A stretch of 64,000 nt of DNA from Teratosphaeria epicoccoides (lineage: Eukaryota; Ascomycota; Dothideomycetes; Mycosphaerellales; Teratosphaeriaceae). The stretch is taken from assembly GCA_021401465.1 (NCBI GenBank), contig JADDMT010000056.1, positions 69,374 to 133,373 of the forward strand. Reading direction: 5' to 3'. The number at the start of each line of letters is the position of its first letter. The first letter of the stretch is position 1. Positions 31,774-42,770 of this stretch are shown one piece after another. The notes under the pieces are model-generated. The model saw nothing but the letters and a program-made list of their open reading frames with translations. It was not told the DNA's origin and made no database searches. A program made the translations under genes and the position numbers.

Positions 31774-32648
31774 ATGTACAACAATCTCCAGCGAATCCAG
31801 AATGTGTTCGGGTACTTCACCTCGGTCGCTTTCGCCGTAGCAGGCGCCATTGCCCTGAGCGTGTTGCTCAGCACCCAGACACCCAAAGCTTCGCTGGAGC
31901 TGCGAAATATTCAAGTGTACGGCCGACCCTGTCATGCTATATCCGCGACAATACTGACAACCTTCCAGTGTCAAGGGCCGACCACACTACTACAGCACCA
32001 AACGCGAAGAATACGCCCATGTCAAGTTCGACCTCGACGCCGGTACGCGCCCCTCCCACTTCCACATGCCCTCCCCAAAACCTAACACCCCCTGCAGATC
32101 TAAGCACCCTCTTCGCCTGGAATACCAAACAGATCTTCCTCTACATCACCGCCTCCTACCCTTCCGCCAACTCCCCCAGCACTTACCCCTCTGAGTCCAT
32201 AATCTGGGACGCCATCATCCCCTCCTCCCACGCGCCATTCCACCCAAACACTTACATCCACCCCGAACCTGGAGCTGCCACTTCCTCCTCTTCGAAGAAA
32301 TCCGCCCGCAAATCCAAACGCTCTGTGGGCAAACCCTACCCGCCCGGCACGCAACCGGGGATCGTGCGCCTGGAGAATCAGAAGCCGAAGTACCAGATCA
32401 CGGATGTCACGGGACAGATTGCGGAGAGGGGCAATGCAACGTTGAGGCTGCATTGGAATGTGCAGCCGTGGGTGGGCGCGTTGGTGTGGGATACGAGTTC
32501 TTATGTGAATATGTTCGCGCGCGGGTGGAGGGACTTGGAGGGTGGAGAGGCACAGTTCGAGTTTCCGCCTCTGAAAGGGACGGAGGTGAAGAAGGAGGAG
32601 TTGAGGACGGAGACGGGCCCGGAGAGGAATAGGGGAAGTCCGGCGTAG
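31774..32648 (+). CDS. SPC3: Signal peptidase complex subunit 3
   Basis: Essential non-catalytic subunit of the ER signal peptidase. Three exons: 31774-31916, 31969-32042, 32098-32648; introns 52 nt (branch CTGAC) and 55 nt; 255 aa. It starts 'MYNNLQRIQNVFGYFTSVAF' with one membrane helix (about 13-33), then a lumenal domain: 'VVKGRPHYYSTKREEYAHVK', 'DLSTLFAWNTKQIFLYITAS', 'QKPKYQITDVTGQIAERGNA' and 'LHWNVQPWVGALVWD'. The order and motifs are those of SPC22/23. It is longer than the yeast protein because of a Ser/Lys insertion (about 145-170) and a charged C-terminal extension. Confidence 0.93.
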
Positions 32649-33117
32649 ACAGTAGGTGCGTGGGTGTGGTGTAGGTCTGTACTATCTTGTTGTGCACGAA
32701 TTACATTGCCCTCGCTCGGGCGACATGTTGTTGCTCACTGCTGTCAGATGTTGAGGGTCGAGGGTTGATGGGAGGCGGTTATAATTGGTGGCTGATGACA
32801 GATCGTGACTGAGAGAGGTGAGAGTGAAGCTTCAAGTTTGACCGTTGACGATGGAGGGTTGCATATTGACGGGTCATAGACAACGGCTGACAGTTGACAA
32901 TTGGCAGTTGGTGGGTGATACTTGAAGTTGACGTCGACGTTGACGCCTGATGCTTTACTCCCTGTTGTGAGAGGTCTGTGCTCGTACACCCGACTTCCTC
33001 CAAAACAAACCTCGCTCACAATCCTCACCCCTCACCAGCCAACTGCCATCCTCGCGCCACAACAACTTGCTAGCACATAAAACAAACCAGCTAACCCCAT
33101 TAACCACAGTAACAATC
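32649..33117. other. Intergenic with clustered TTGAC pentamers
   Basis: 469 bp. Between 32838 and 32944 the pentamer TTGAC occurs six times at irregular spacing, with further CTGAC and GACGT elements. No gene. Confidence 0.5.
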
Positions 33118-33808
33118 ATGCCCACCTCAACCACCGACTCACCCACCGCCATCCAGACCTCACCTCTCCTCGACCTCCCACCCGAGATCCGCAACAATAT
33201 CTACGATCTCGGCCTCCGCAACTCCTCCGGCCTCTACCCAGAGCACTCACTGCACAAATCCTCCGCACCACTCCTCCACAATCAACCGCCAAACCCGCTC
33301 CGACACCCTCCAGCTCTTCGCCGTCAACACGACCTTCACTCTCGACTGCCGCTCCAAACCCGCCCATCGACCCCGCTGCATCCGCACATCAGGAGTCTAC
33401 ATCCGCCACCTCCGCGCCATCGACGTGAGGTGCAAAGCCGACCGCCGAAGGAACTGGGCCGGGGAATTCGTGGGCGAAGATTTCGTGCTTAAACTACTTC
33501 GAAGGCAGCCCCGGCCCACTGAAACCCCCTCACTCCAAATCCAGTAGGTACTGATAGCAAGGGACCCCTTTTTTCTAGATGGTGGAACCACGGACTGGAC
33601 GATTGTATCTCCACCCACCGCAGCAGATTTCATCGTGCCGAACATTGGCAAAGCTGTCGAGTGGATCCTGCGTCAGCTTCAGGGAGAATGTGGATTGCTG
33701 GTGGTCGGCAAGGGGGAGAAGGAAGGAGATGTGGAGGCGAGTAATTCGGCGTGGGAGAAGAGGGTGACGGTGTCAGGGAGTTCGGGATGCCGAGCAGGAC
33801 GGGCTTGA
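33118..33808 (+). pseudogene. F-box-like (2EXR-type) protein, frameshifted and with a nonsense codon
   Basis: It starts 'MPTSTTDSPTAIQTS' then 'PLLDLPPEIRNNIYDLGLR', the F-box-like start common in fungi. At about 33270-33280 the coding signal moves to the next frame: 'TINRQTRSDTLQLFAVNTTF', then 'GVYIRHLRAIDVR' and 'AGEFVGEDFVLKLLRRQPRP'. That frame meets TAG at 33545-33547 and continues after it with protein-like sequence 'VLIARDPFFLDGGTTDWTIV' and 'FIVPNIGKAVEWILRQLQGE' to TGA 33808. The TAG follows CAG and could be a C-to-T change of a second CAG. Two independent lesions make decay more likely than sequencing error. A short intron cannot repair both. Confidence 0.65.
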
Positions 33809-34064
33809 GGGATATGTGAGAGTGGAAATAGATGGGAAGGCGAGAGTGGAGATCCTCGGGGTAGATGCAGAGAAAAGGGCGCAGCCATTTTGTGGGATAA
33901 GGAACAGTGGTGTCGGGGCCGAAGGTAACACGAAAAAGGCAGTGACATGCTTGGACTTGGCACGGGACTTGGGCGCCTGCATCGATCGTATCCTGGTATC
34001 CATACACAGTCTACTCATACCTACGCCCTCTCCCTGCACACCTCGACACATGACCCAGCCTGTC

Positions 34065-37000
34065 CTACGCAGACTCACCGATCTTCAGCCTCTTCTCAAC
34101 ATGCCCACCCCCAGCAACACCACCGTCCTCCGCCTTCCTCTTCGCCTGCTCGGCAGCTGCAGCGCCCTCCCTAGCCGCCCTCCTGGCCTCACGATCTGCT
34201 TTCTCCTTCTCCTTCCTCAGCGCCTTGCTCTCAAATTCATGCCAGTCGCCCTCCAGCTGCTCCAGCTCCACCACCACCTGCGGCTTAGGCTCTTCGGAAG
34301 TGAAGTATGGATGCTCCAGCACGTCTGCAGCGGTTGGACGGTTGGCGGGATCGTACAGGAACATGTTTTTGAGAAGATCAAAGGCTTCTGAGCTCATACG
34401 GTCCTTGTATTTTTCGGCGAAGGTGGACGGGATCTTGTAAGTCGGGCGTAGCAGCTCATACCATTGCAGCTCCGTGATGCCTGGCCACTCGTGCCGTGAC
34501 GGTGTGCCAAGGACATTGTAGATCTTGTCAAGCTGATTGATCTCGCCACCGTCGCCTGGGAAGATGGCGTGTCGGGTGAAGATCTCCACAAGGACACATG
34601 CAGCACTCCAGATGTCGACTGCAGGGCTGTACTGCGTCTCGCCGAGAAGAAGCTCCGGTGACCTGTACCAGATGGTGATGACGCGATTGGTGTAGTCCTG
34701 TTTCTGGCGTTTCTGATAGAAGCGCGCAAGCCCAAAGTCTGCAAACTTCAGAACGCCATTCTTGCTGATGAGAATGTTGGCAGCTTTAATGTCGCGGTGC
34801 AAGACCCCCCTCCTATGCAGATAGTCGAGGCCTTCGAACATCTGCTTTGCAAGGTGCTTCTTGTGTGATTGCGTAAGGGCGAATGTCGGGTGGTTCAGAA
34901 GACCAGTCAGATCGTGCGCCAGGTATTCGAAGACCATGAAACAGTCATTCTTCTCTACCATGACTTCTTGTAGCGCGACGACGTTGGGGTGGTTGAGCGA
35001 CTGTAGAAGCTTGATCTCTCGAGTGGCAGTGACTGGGAACTGGAAAATCGTCAGCGTGCTGGCAGTGAAGGAGTTGGCAGAGGACACCTACACCATCACG
35101 TTCGCCTTCCATGCGGATCTTCTTCAAGGCCACCATACGACCTGAGTAAACATGCACGCCTTTGTACACCTTTCCGTATGTGCCGCTGCCCACAACCGAC
35201 TCATTGCCAGTTTTGCGGTAGTACACACTATCAGAAGCAGCAAATTCCTCACTTAATGTCGGCCTTGCTTTAACCCTCTTCTTCCGAACCTTCTCCTTCC
35301 TGGTCGGCGTAGGCGGAGGCTGGCCCTTGGCAGGCTCGATCCTGGTATTACCAATGTAATTCGAGCTCTTGGGTATCGCAGCTTGCGCAAGCGGCGACAC
35401 GGGCGCAGGAACCTTCTTTGACGCGGCGAGCGGTGACATGTCTTGCCTCGAAATGATTGGAACCTTCTCAGACGTTGCTGCTTGCTTCGCGGCATGACCC
35501 TTGATCGAGAACGATATCTTATTCTTCTCGGCGGGCGCTGCAGCGGGTTTTGTGGGCAGCTGCTTTCGCCGCTGCGTGTCCTCATCTTCTGCACGCATTT
35601 CAGCTGGTGGCTTGGATGAGTTCTCGTCATCCTCCCCCTCTCCATCTTTGCCCTCGCCAGATTGTGCTTGCTTGCCACCTGGTCCATCCTCAATTTTATC
35701 TCCTGGTTGTACGAGGTGACCTCCCCTCCTGCCCTCTACTGGTGTCCATGACAAGTTGGCAAAATGCCCACGGCCGCCTCGTTGTGAGGAGCCGCCACGC
35801 TGTGGCGTCTGACTGCCAGCCTGTGAATTGCTGAATTGCCTTGATGGTTTGGGTTGGTAGTAAGGGACACCAGGTTGCGACTGTGGTCCTGGCGGCGAGT
35901 GATGGTGCTGACTCTGGTATCCGTGCATGGGCGAGGGTGCTTGAGATGAGTACCCGGACTGTTGATAGCCGCGAGGACCGTATGGGGACTGGTCGTGATA
36001 GCCATACCCACCTCGACCACGATATCCACCGCGGTGATACATGTCGTCTTCTGTCTCGGGGTCAGCCCTCCGTGAACGAAGGCTGTCGCGACTCAGAGAG
36101 CGCCTGGACCGGTGATCTACGTCAATGTCGCGGGGGTGTCGGCGCAGACTCTCACGGCTTTCGCGCGGTGCACATCGATCGGCTGGCGAGCGAGTAGATC
36201 GGTGGCGGGCTTCGCGCGATGGTGTGCGCCTCGACCGAGAGTCACGGTAGTAAAAATCGTCTTCGTCCCCCGGGGCTCTCCGCGACCGACGCTCGTATTC
36301 ACTTTCGCGCTCAGAGCGATATCTGCGGGGAGGTGGTGACCGCGAGTGCCTGCGTCGGTCGTCGCGTCTTGGCGGCAAGCGCCCGCCGCCGTAATATGTG
36401 TCCGTCTCTTCTCTAGCCCTGTAGCTGTCCCGTGACCGGTGTGTTGTACCTCTTGCTGCCTCCGTGCCGTACCGCGAGTCTTTCGACAGCGATCGGTAGC
36501 GGTCACTGTCGCCTGGGCGTCTAGCAGCCACCGTACCTTCTTCTCGTGCCGGTCTCGGAGACCGTGCACTGTCCCTGTCTCTTTCTCTTCTTGTACTGCC
36601 TCTGTGCCGCGCACGCTCAATTGACTGACTGCTGCTTCTGCTTACCTGTCGGTGTCTGTGGCGGCGCTCGTGTGATCGGAGTGCTGAGCGGGACCGGCTC
36701 TGTCGGCGACCGTTTCTCGTGGGCGAGTGATGATGTCGCCGTGAAGAATTGCCTGAGCGATCAGTAGACCTCCGGTGCGCAGCTGGACCACCTGCGGAAC
36801 TGGTTGCCCTAACGTTTCTCGCTGTCGAACGCGATTTCGAAGTGCTCCGACGCCTCCCCCGATGATTCCTGTGATGTGGTGATTGAGAGCGCAGGTTCTT
36901 TGGTGATGAGGCGAAGTGTGGAGGGCGAACGTTGCCTGACTCCGCGACAGCCCTATCAAGCGCGGCTTCCACGATTTCACGTCTCTCACCACGATTGATA

Positions 37001-37083
37001 CTCCGTGAGCGACAAACTTGCTGCGGGTTGTCTCCTCCGCCTCTCCGCTGCGTCAACGGAGCAATAGCAGGAGACCTGGCCAT
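34065..37083 (-). CDS. CTK1: CTD kinase catalytic subunit (CDK12/Ctk1 type)
   Basis: Cyclin-dependent kinase that phosphorylates the RNA polymerase II C-terminal repeat (Ser2) during elongation. Two exons, 37083-35092 and 35039-34065, with a 52-nt intron 35091-35040 (GTAGGT...CCAG), phase 0; 988 aa. About 600 N-terminal residues are an RS/RR-rich, low-complexity region as in CDK12. The kinase begins with the glycine loop 'VVGSGTYGKVYKG', Lys in VALKKIRME, and cyclin helix PVTATRE (PITAIRE-like). Then come catalytic 'HRDIKAANILIS', DFGLAR, the activation segment 'YTNRVITIWYRSPELLLG' and 'DIWSAACVLVEIF'. The C-terminus is a charged helix. The intron splits the kinase just before the cyclin-binding helix. 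ATG 37083 is the first in frame. Confidence 0.93.
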
Positions 37084-38796
37084 TTGCACAGGGTCAAGGT
37101 AAAAAGAGCCACACCCGCAATGGATTTGCCGCCATGGATATCCCGATCAGGCGTGTCCGAGTCCTCAGTCGGCGAATCTCGCCGCTCGCACTGCAGCGGA
37201 AGAGTGTATATACCCGTGACAATAAGAAGCAAGCTGTCGTGCCTGCTATACTACTCCCACCTGTTCCACGAAAATTGCTGATTCGGCGGCCACGCACCCG
37301 AGACCTGAGATGCAGCTTCAGGTGCCCCTCCTACGAAGCGGGTCTTGGCACCTCAAGTATCGCACTGTCAGCTGTACAAGAGAGCCAACATGAGTGGTCG
37401 TCAGCATCCTCCTGTTGTTACCTTATGCTTGTAGTGCCCATCGTCGTCGTCTCAATGGCTATCGCAAATATTGGACAGCTGGATGATCACGTGACTGACG
37501 CGTTACCACCAATGCCTCAGATGGAAAATAGTACGGCAGGATTGGACTCCGTAAGAAAGCCGCTCGCCCTTCGCAAAACAAGCAGGACGAAAAGAACCTG
37601 TTCGTAGACCTCCGCGTTAATGGACCAAACAAAAGCTCATGGGCTGGAGCCTCGCTGCGAGACAATGAAGTGAGCAGCAATGGCTGGGTCTGGTGGAAGC
37701 CTTGCGAAGAAATGTGTTCTTGAACGTGCTCAGGCTGTCTGGGCTCCTCGAGGATTCAGCATGAAGGTAGTCAGAATGGTACTGGCTCATCGACGCAGAG
37801 ACTCTGTTGTCAGTGTGTCTTGCGGCCCTGCGGCGTCGGCCCTGCGGCGCTCTTTGTCTCGAGCCTGTGAGACGCCTTCAGTTGCGGCTCTGGGCAGAGT
37901 TTGCATCCCAAGGTTGCGTCTGCAGTGGTGGCCGCCGATGTCGTTTCAGTAAGTAAGTGCACTTCCAAGTATGACCCATCCGGGACTGGTCGTCCCAGAT
38001 AAAATCATACACAGTCACGGACACTATCTACTTGGCACAGACGCATTGGCCGGAATTCAGCGGAAGCGTGTGGTCCAGGTGTGTGGGTTGCGCTTCGAGG
38101 CAGCGATGTGGTCAGCCTTCATTTGCTCCAGGAATGAACACCGCGAAATGCTCAGTCCATGGCCTAAAGGCGGGCGTTATGCGTGTTCAGCTGCGCGCAC
38201 GTGAGTGTAGCGCTCCGTGGCGTAGACATCATGTGCCGATCAGGTTGGTTGCGACGTGCACTGCCAATTCCGTCGTGCCGGTCACTACGCGACCACATCG
38301 CGGAAAGCGTGTCCGCGCAGCCAAAAACACGATAAACAAGATCAGCAGGCATTTCTGCTACCAATACACAAAGCCATGGGATGCCGCATGACGAAGAGTG
38401 GACGAGTGTTGATGGGAGGCAGAGGCAAGTCTTTGACGGGAATGATGTTGGAAGTCCCGCACTTGGCCGCGGTACTGTACCTTCTAGCCGCACGGACGTC
38501 ATTCGCTGTCCGAAGCTTTCTGAAGTGCAATATTGCGGTCTGGGCTTCATGAAAGAGCTCTCAGTCGTCTGGCTCCCGACGTTTATACACGGACAATATG
38601 ATCGCAGGACGAGACTGGCGGTAGCAAGGCGACCATGATGAATTGGCTCTTCTATTATATCGAAGCCGCTTATTCAAACTACTACCTTTGACCCGCCGTG
38701 TCTGGAAAACCTCCGAGTTTGGACCTTTCCACTGAACGACACATCACACCGAAGTGGTTTTGCCGCCTCCAGACCTGCCGCTAGGTGATCGCGACC
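37084..38796. promoter_or_regulatory. Divergent intergenic region, CTK1 / FOL2
   Basis: 1.7 kb between divergent start codons. A 90-codon ATG frame at 37680-37952 (+) has no recognisable motif and I do not call it. No repeats seen. Confidence 0.4.
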
Positions 38797-39876
38797 ATGG
38801 AAAACGGGTGCCACCCACAGCCACCCCCAAAGGCTATACCTACACACCTGATCAATGGTCATGCTCCGCTGCAACAGTCTTCCTCCCGAGACACGACACA
38901 GGTCGATCAGGAAGAACGAGATCGCACGATCGACTCCATACGCTCGAGCATAGGTCCGCGCAAGATGGCTATTGATCTTCAGAATCTGCATTTGAACGGC
39001 GACTCGCCAGCGCATGTGCAAGCTTCACAGCAGAAATTGGCAACACAGTACGAAGAAGTCCGCGACAACGACATAGACGACATAGAGATCAGAGTCGCTG
39101 CAAGAGATGGGAGGGATGGAGCGCCCGTGACCCCATTGGTGGAAAGCCGGTCCATGTCACCTTGGGGCTCGTCATCACAGGCTATAAATTTCGAAGGACT
39201 ATCATGGCCAAGTGCTGGCACACTTGACCGACTGCGCGAGCGCGAGCATCCCGAAGACGCAGAGTCGAGGTTGAAGAAGTTGTCAGGTGCTGTCAGGACG
39301 ATCTTGGAGTGTATCGGGGAAGATCCAGACAGAGAAGGCCTGCATGGTACTCCGGAACGCTATGCGAAAGCCATGATGTTCTTCACAAAGGGTTATGAGG
39401 AGAACCTGCGGGACATTGTGAACAATGCTGTGTTCCATGAAGACCATGACGAGCTTGTCATCGTAAAGGACATCGATGTGTACAGTCTTTGCGAGCACCA
39501 TCTCGTGCCGTTTACTGGCAAGGTAGGCGATCTCTCTTCTAACAGCCGAGGCTAAAGGCTGATATTCATGAAGATGCACATCGGCTATATTCCCAATCGT
39601 CGCGTCATCGGCCTCTCGAAGCTCGCGCGCATTGCAGAGATGTTCAGTCGCCGTCTGCAAGTTCAGGAGCGTCTAACGAAACAAGTCGCGGCTGCGCTTG
39701 AGGAAGTCTTGAAGCCGCAAGGTGTGGCTGTGGTCATGGAAAGCAGTCATCTTTGCATGGTAATGCGCGGCGTGCAGAAGACTGGTGCAAGTACGACGAC
39801 GAGCTGTATGTTGGGTGCTATGAGGAAACGTGCGAAGACTCGGGAAGAATTCTTAAGCTTATTGAACAGACGCTAA
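38797..39876 (+). CDS. FOL2: GTP cyclohydrolase I
   Basis: Converts GTP to 7,8-dihydroneopterin triphosphate, first step of folate and pterin synthesis. Two exons, 38797-39522 and 39574-39876, intron 51 nt (GTAGGC...GAAG), phase 0, 342 aa. The core matches the family: 'IGEDPDREGLHGTPERYAKA', 'DVYSLCEHHLVPFTGK' (zinc Cys and His), 'MHIGYIPNRRVIGLSKLARI', 'RLQVQERLTKQVAAAL' and 'AVVMESSHLCMVMRGVQK' (second zinc Cys). The N-terminal ~135 residues are a disordered extension typical of fungal enzymes. The intron sits exactly between GK and MHIGY of the active-site region. Confidence 0.95.
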
Positions 39877-40384
39877 TACAGCGCTGGTATAGATGCATGG
39901 CCTCACGGCATGATGGGTGGCATTTTGACTTTTCATGGGCATGGGCGGGTCGTCAACGGCCATCTGGAGTACGTTCGGGTGTTGTGATTGGCGATACCCG
40001 CTCAACGCTGAGTAAGTAGGTACCCTGTATGCTTCAATCAAGATCATGGCAGCTTGAGCTGTCTGTAACTTGGGTTCTACCCAGTCTGCTAAGTGGTGTC
40101 GATCTGCTAGCACTGAGGACTCAAGCTATGGGGTGAGTGCTTATTCACAGCACTGTTTTGGTAGTAAGCTAGCGCACTCGAGCATTGAAAGAAATGCGAC
40201 AGTCGCTCTTGCCTCTTCAAGCGAGAGCTATCATGTGAAGGCGGGGCCGCAAATGCCACCAAGAGTCATAACTGCTCAGCCAGAACAATACCCACCTTCA
40301 TTTCCACGGACCAATTGTCACAACCTCGAACATTGGACACCTAAGTACGTCCATACATCATCGAGACCGACACCGACCTGGGTG
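39877..40384. other. Intergenic, nothing recognised
   Basis: 508 bp between FOL2 and the small membrane protein; no supported gene. Confidence 0.35.
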
Positions 40385-40819
40385 ATGGCTATCGACCGGC
40401 TTTACTATTACGTCGCCGGTATCGCCATCGCCTCACTACTCTGCGTCTCGCATATCAAGCTCGAGTGGCCAGAGCAGGGCTGGCATCCTACGAGTTCTAT
40501 GGGAAACAATTGGCGGAAGGCACGAGAGAGAGCTGAAAAGAAAGCCAAGAAGGCCGAGGCAGAGGTCAAAGAGGAAGCCGCGAGGTTCGTTAGACGCCAT
40601 GGCCGACGAAGGGAGAGGTCGCGAGCGAGAGACCCACGCAGACAGTGGCGGGCAAGGAGCGCAAGCAGGCCGGCAGAGCAAGACTATGAGCTGGGCTACC
40701 GAAGACGGGGGTCAAGATCGGAAAGCGAACACGAGTCGCCAGTCCAAGCAACAAGCTTCAGCGTCCGGCCAATCTACGGTGGACACGACGAGGGCGGACA
40801 CTTCACATATGCCAACTAG
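40385..40819 (+). CDS. Small membrane protein with charged tail, uncharacterised
   Basis: 144 aa from ATG 40385. One N-terminal helix ('YYYVAGIAIASLLCVSHIKL', about 7-26), then a Lys/Glu/Ala coiled-coil-like stretch ('KARERAEKKAKKAEAEVKEE') and an Arg/Ser-rich tail ending 'FSVRPIYGGHDEGGHFTYAN'. I do not know the family. The last 220 bp overlap, in another frame, the longest version of the next gene; if that gene starts at its internal ATG 40809 the overlap shrinks to 11 bp. The layout suggests a tail-out or tail-in single-pass protein; localisation cannot be told. Confidence 0.5.
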   Translation: MAIDRLYYYVAGIAIASLLCVSHIKLEWPEQGWHPTSSMGNNWRKARERAEKKAKKAEAEVKEEAARFVRRHGRRRERSRARDPRRQWRARSASRPAEQDYELGYRRRGSRSESEHESPVQATSFSVRPIYGGHDEGGHFTYAN

Positions 40820-42770
40820 GAGTGCAACACCATCCAACCCTTCAACCTCTGCAGGCGACCACGCACGCGGGTCCGCGGGGCCCGGCCTGCAGCAAACAGG
40901 ACTTGGCACTCCACAGAGCATGTGGCCGCCTCCTGTGCTCAACCCGCGACTCGGTGACTTGCATAAGCGGCGCGCTTCTGCATCACCCGAGAAGTTCAAC
41001 AGTGGCAAGTTTGAGCTACTGCCTCTTCGAATCGACACTACGCTCTCTTCAGAGACCGGTACTAGTCATCCGGCAGCAAAGAGGGCGAGATTGGAGCACA
41101 AGATCGAGATCGAATATGACGCGTCTGGGACACCGCGCATCGCGTCTGTCACTCCGACGTGGGCATTGCCATCAGGTAAAAAGATAGCTGTGCCGCTCAA
41201 CAGCGCAGCAAGGTTCCGGGCATTGGACGGTGAGGCCTTCAGCGTACTGAATGGCTTCCTCCGGCACGGCGATTTGCTGTTGTTTCTTGTCAGCTATCTC
41301 AACATCCCTTCTCTAATCAGCCTTTACTCGATCAGCAAGCCCTTCCATGCGATCTTCAACCGCCATTTCACTGCTTTCATCGTCGCATGCATGCGCACAT
41401 GGGCGCCGAACTCGGACAAGATCTGGCCATGGCGGTGCTACCAGAGCCTCTGCATCAAAGATCCCAATTTGCGCTCGAAGAGTAGCTTCGCGAACAAAGA
41501 GGTGGAGAAGAGGGGTCAAGATCTCCGCGATGTTCCAAGCCTGCGGTGGCTGCAGATGGTCGTGTGGCGTCATGGCGTATGCAAAGACATGCTCATTCAG
41601 CTCGCGACGAAAGGGCTGAGATGTCCATCCGGCACCCTGGACGCAGTGAGGAAGATGTGGTTCGTACTGGATTTACCCCTGAACGCGCACCGAATTGCGC
41701 TCTGCAGGAGTGAGGCGTACATCACCACGCAAGTCATGTACAATGCCACATTGTTTTTTCTGAAGGTAGACATGGCGTTCACGGATCCAGCTGGTGCCGT
41801 CTATCCGATGGCAGGACCGCATACCAATATGCATGCATATCCGGCTCGGTATCAGCGGAAAGGACACGTCGGCTGTGATCTTCGGGAAATGCTCATCTCA
41901 GAAAGGAGCTTCACTCCTCTATGGCGTGTGCTCAGAGGCTGGAGCCCGAATCCGAACGAGCCAGCCCTTCAATTGAACCGTCTGGATGTTCTCAAGCTCT
42001 GGATCCGCCACAAGTATAAAGCTCGTGCTGACCTGCCGGACGAAACGAGAGGGCAATCTATCATGGGCATACCGTGTGATCAGGTGGGGACCGCCGGATT
42101 CGAGCGCACGGGTGTCTCTGTGTACCACCTTTCTGATGGCTCTTCGCGAACCGTAACCCATCCCACTTTCCGCTTTGTCACGCCCGAGCAACAAAAAGCC
42201 ATTGATCGGCAGCTCTATCCGCACCGGAAGCAGTTGTTATTGCCGACTGATAAGCCAAGGGAGCCGTTGCTGAGGCCCGATGAGTTATTAATCCGAGAAA
42301 GCATTAGACGAAAACTGCGTATGCACAACCACTGGGGCCGAATGATGCTGTATGGCTTCTGCGACAATTGGGGTCGCAAACTCCCGATACGCTCTGAGGA
42401 TGAGTTGCTTGGATGGTCCAACGGCAAAGTCCCGAAACATCCTCTGTACACGGACGAGGAGTATGCGCGACTGCAGAAAAAGAAGGGGGACCCTGTGAGG
42501 ACTCTTGTCAGGTCTCAGGAAGGTCCGCCTACTCCTGCATCTACCACGACCGCTGGTAGGAGTCCGAGGCTCTCAGGAGAGGCTGGAACCAGAGCGAGGC
42601 TTCGGGAGCGCTACAACGAGGAGGGAGTGAAGGCTTTGGTGCAGAGGGAGAAGGAGAGTGCGCAGAATATTTGGCAGGAGAGTCCGTGGGGGAAGCTGCA
42701 GCACACGAGGCATGTTGTACCAAGGTGGATCCAGAAGCGTGTGGGTGAGAAGAAGCAGGATAGGAAGTGA
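40809..42770 (+). CDS. F-box-like domain protein, uncharacterised
   Basis: 653 aa from ATG 40809 (an upstream in-frame ATG at 40599 would give 723 aa). The N-terminus is disordered. At about residues 145-195 lies 'HGDLLLFLVSYLNIPSLISL', then 'YSISKPFHAIFNRHFTAFIV', an F-box-like helical motif, so a role as a substrate receptor for an SCF ligase is possible but not shown. A large conserved-looking region follows ('TWAPNSDKIWPWRCYQSLCI', 'NMHAYPARYQRKGHVGCDLR', 'FCDNWGRKLPIRSEDELLGW'). The C-terminus is basic. No enzyme motif is recognised. The start choice is uncertain because the region 40599-40819 is open in two frames. Confidence 0.75.
   Translation: MPTRSATPSNPSTSAGDHARGSAGPGLQQTGLGTPQSMWPPPVLNPRLGDLHKRRASASPEKFNSGKFELLPLRIDTTLSSETGTSHPAAKRARLEHKIEIEYDASGTPRIASVTPTWALPSGKKIAVPLNSAARFRALDGEAFSVLNGFLRHGDLLLFLVSYLNIPSLISLYSISKPFHAIFNRHFTAFIVACMRTWAPNSDKIWPWRCYQSLCIKDPNLRSKSSFANKEVEKRGQDLRDVPSLRWLQMVVWRHGVCKDMLIQLATKGLRCPSGTLDAVRKMWFVLDLPLNAHRIALCRSEAYITTQVMYNATLFFLKVDMAFTDPAGAVYPMAGPHTNMHAYPARYQRKGHVGCDLREMLISERSFTPLWRVLRGWSPNPNEPALQLNRLDVLKLWIRHKYKARADLPDETRGQSIMGIPCDQVGTAGFERTGVSVYHLSDGSSRTVTHPTFRFVTPEQQKAIDRQLYPHRKQLLLPTDKPREPLLRPDELLIRESIRRKLRMHNHWGRMMLYGFCDNWGRKLPIRSEDELLGWSNGKVPKHPLYTDEEYARLQKKKGDPVRTLVRSQEGPPTPASTTTAGRSPRLSGEAGTRARLRERYNEEGVKALVQREKESAQNIWQESPWGKLQHTRHVVPRWIQKRVGEKKQDRK

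Noticed and set aside
34394..34744. Minus-strand frame overlapping the kinase in another phase, and several plus-strand frames at 33.8-37.3 kb
   Set aside because: Shadows of CTK1; the RS-rich region leaves all frames open by composition.
37680..37952. 90-codon plus-strand ATG frame in the CTK1/FOL2 spacer
   Set aside because: No motif, no splice support and biased Arg/Ser composition; not distinguishable from chance.
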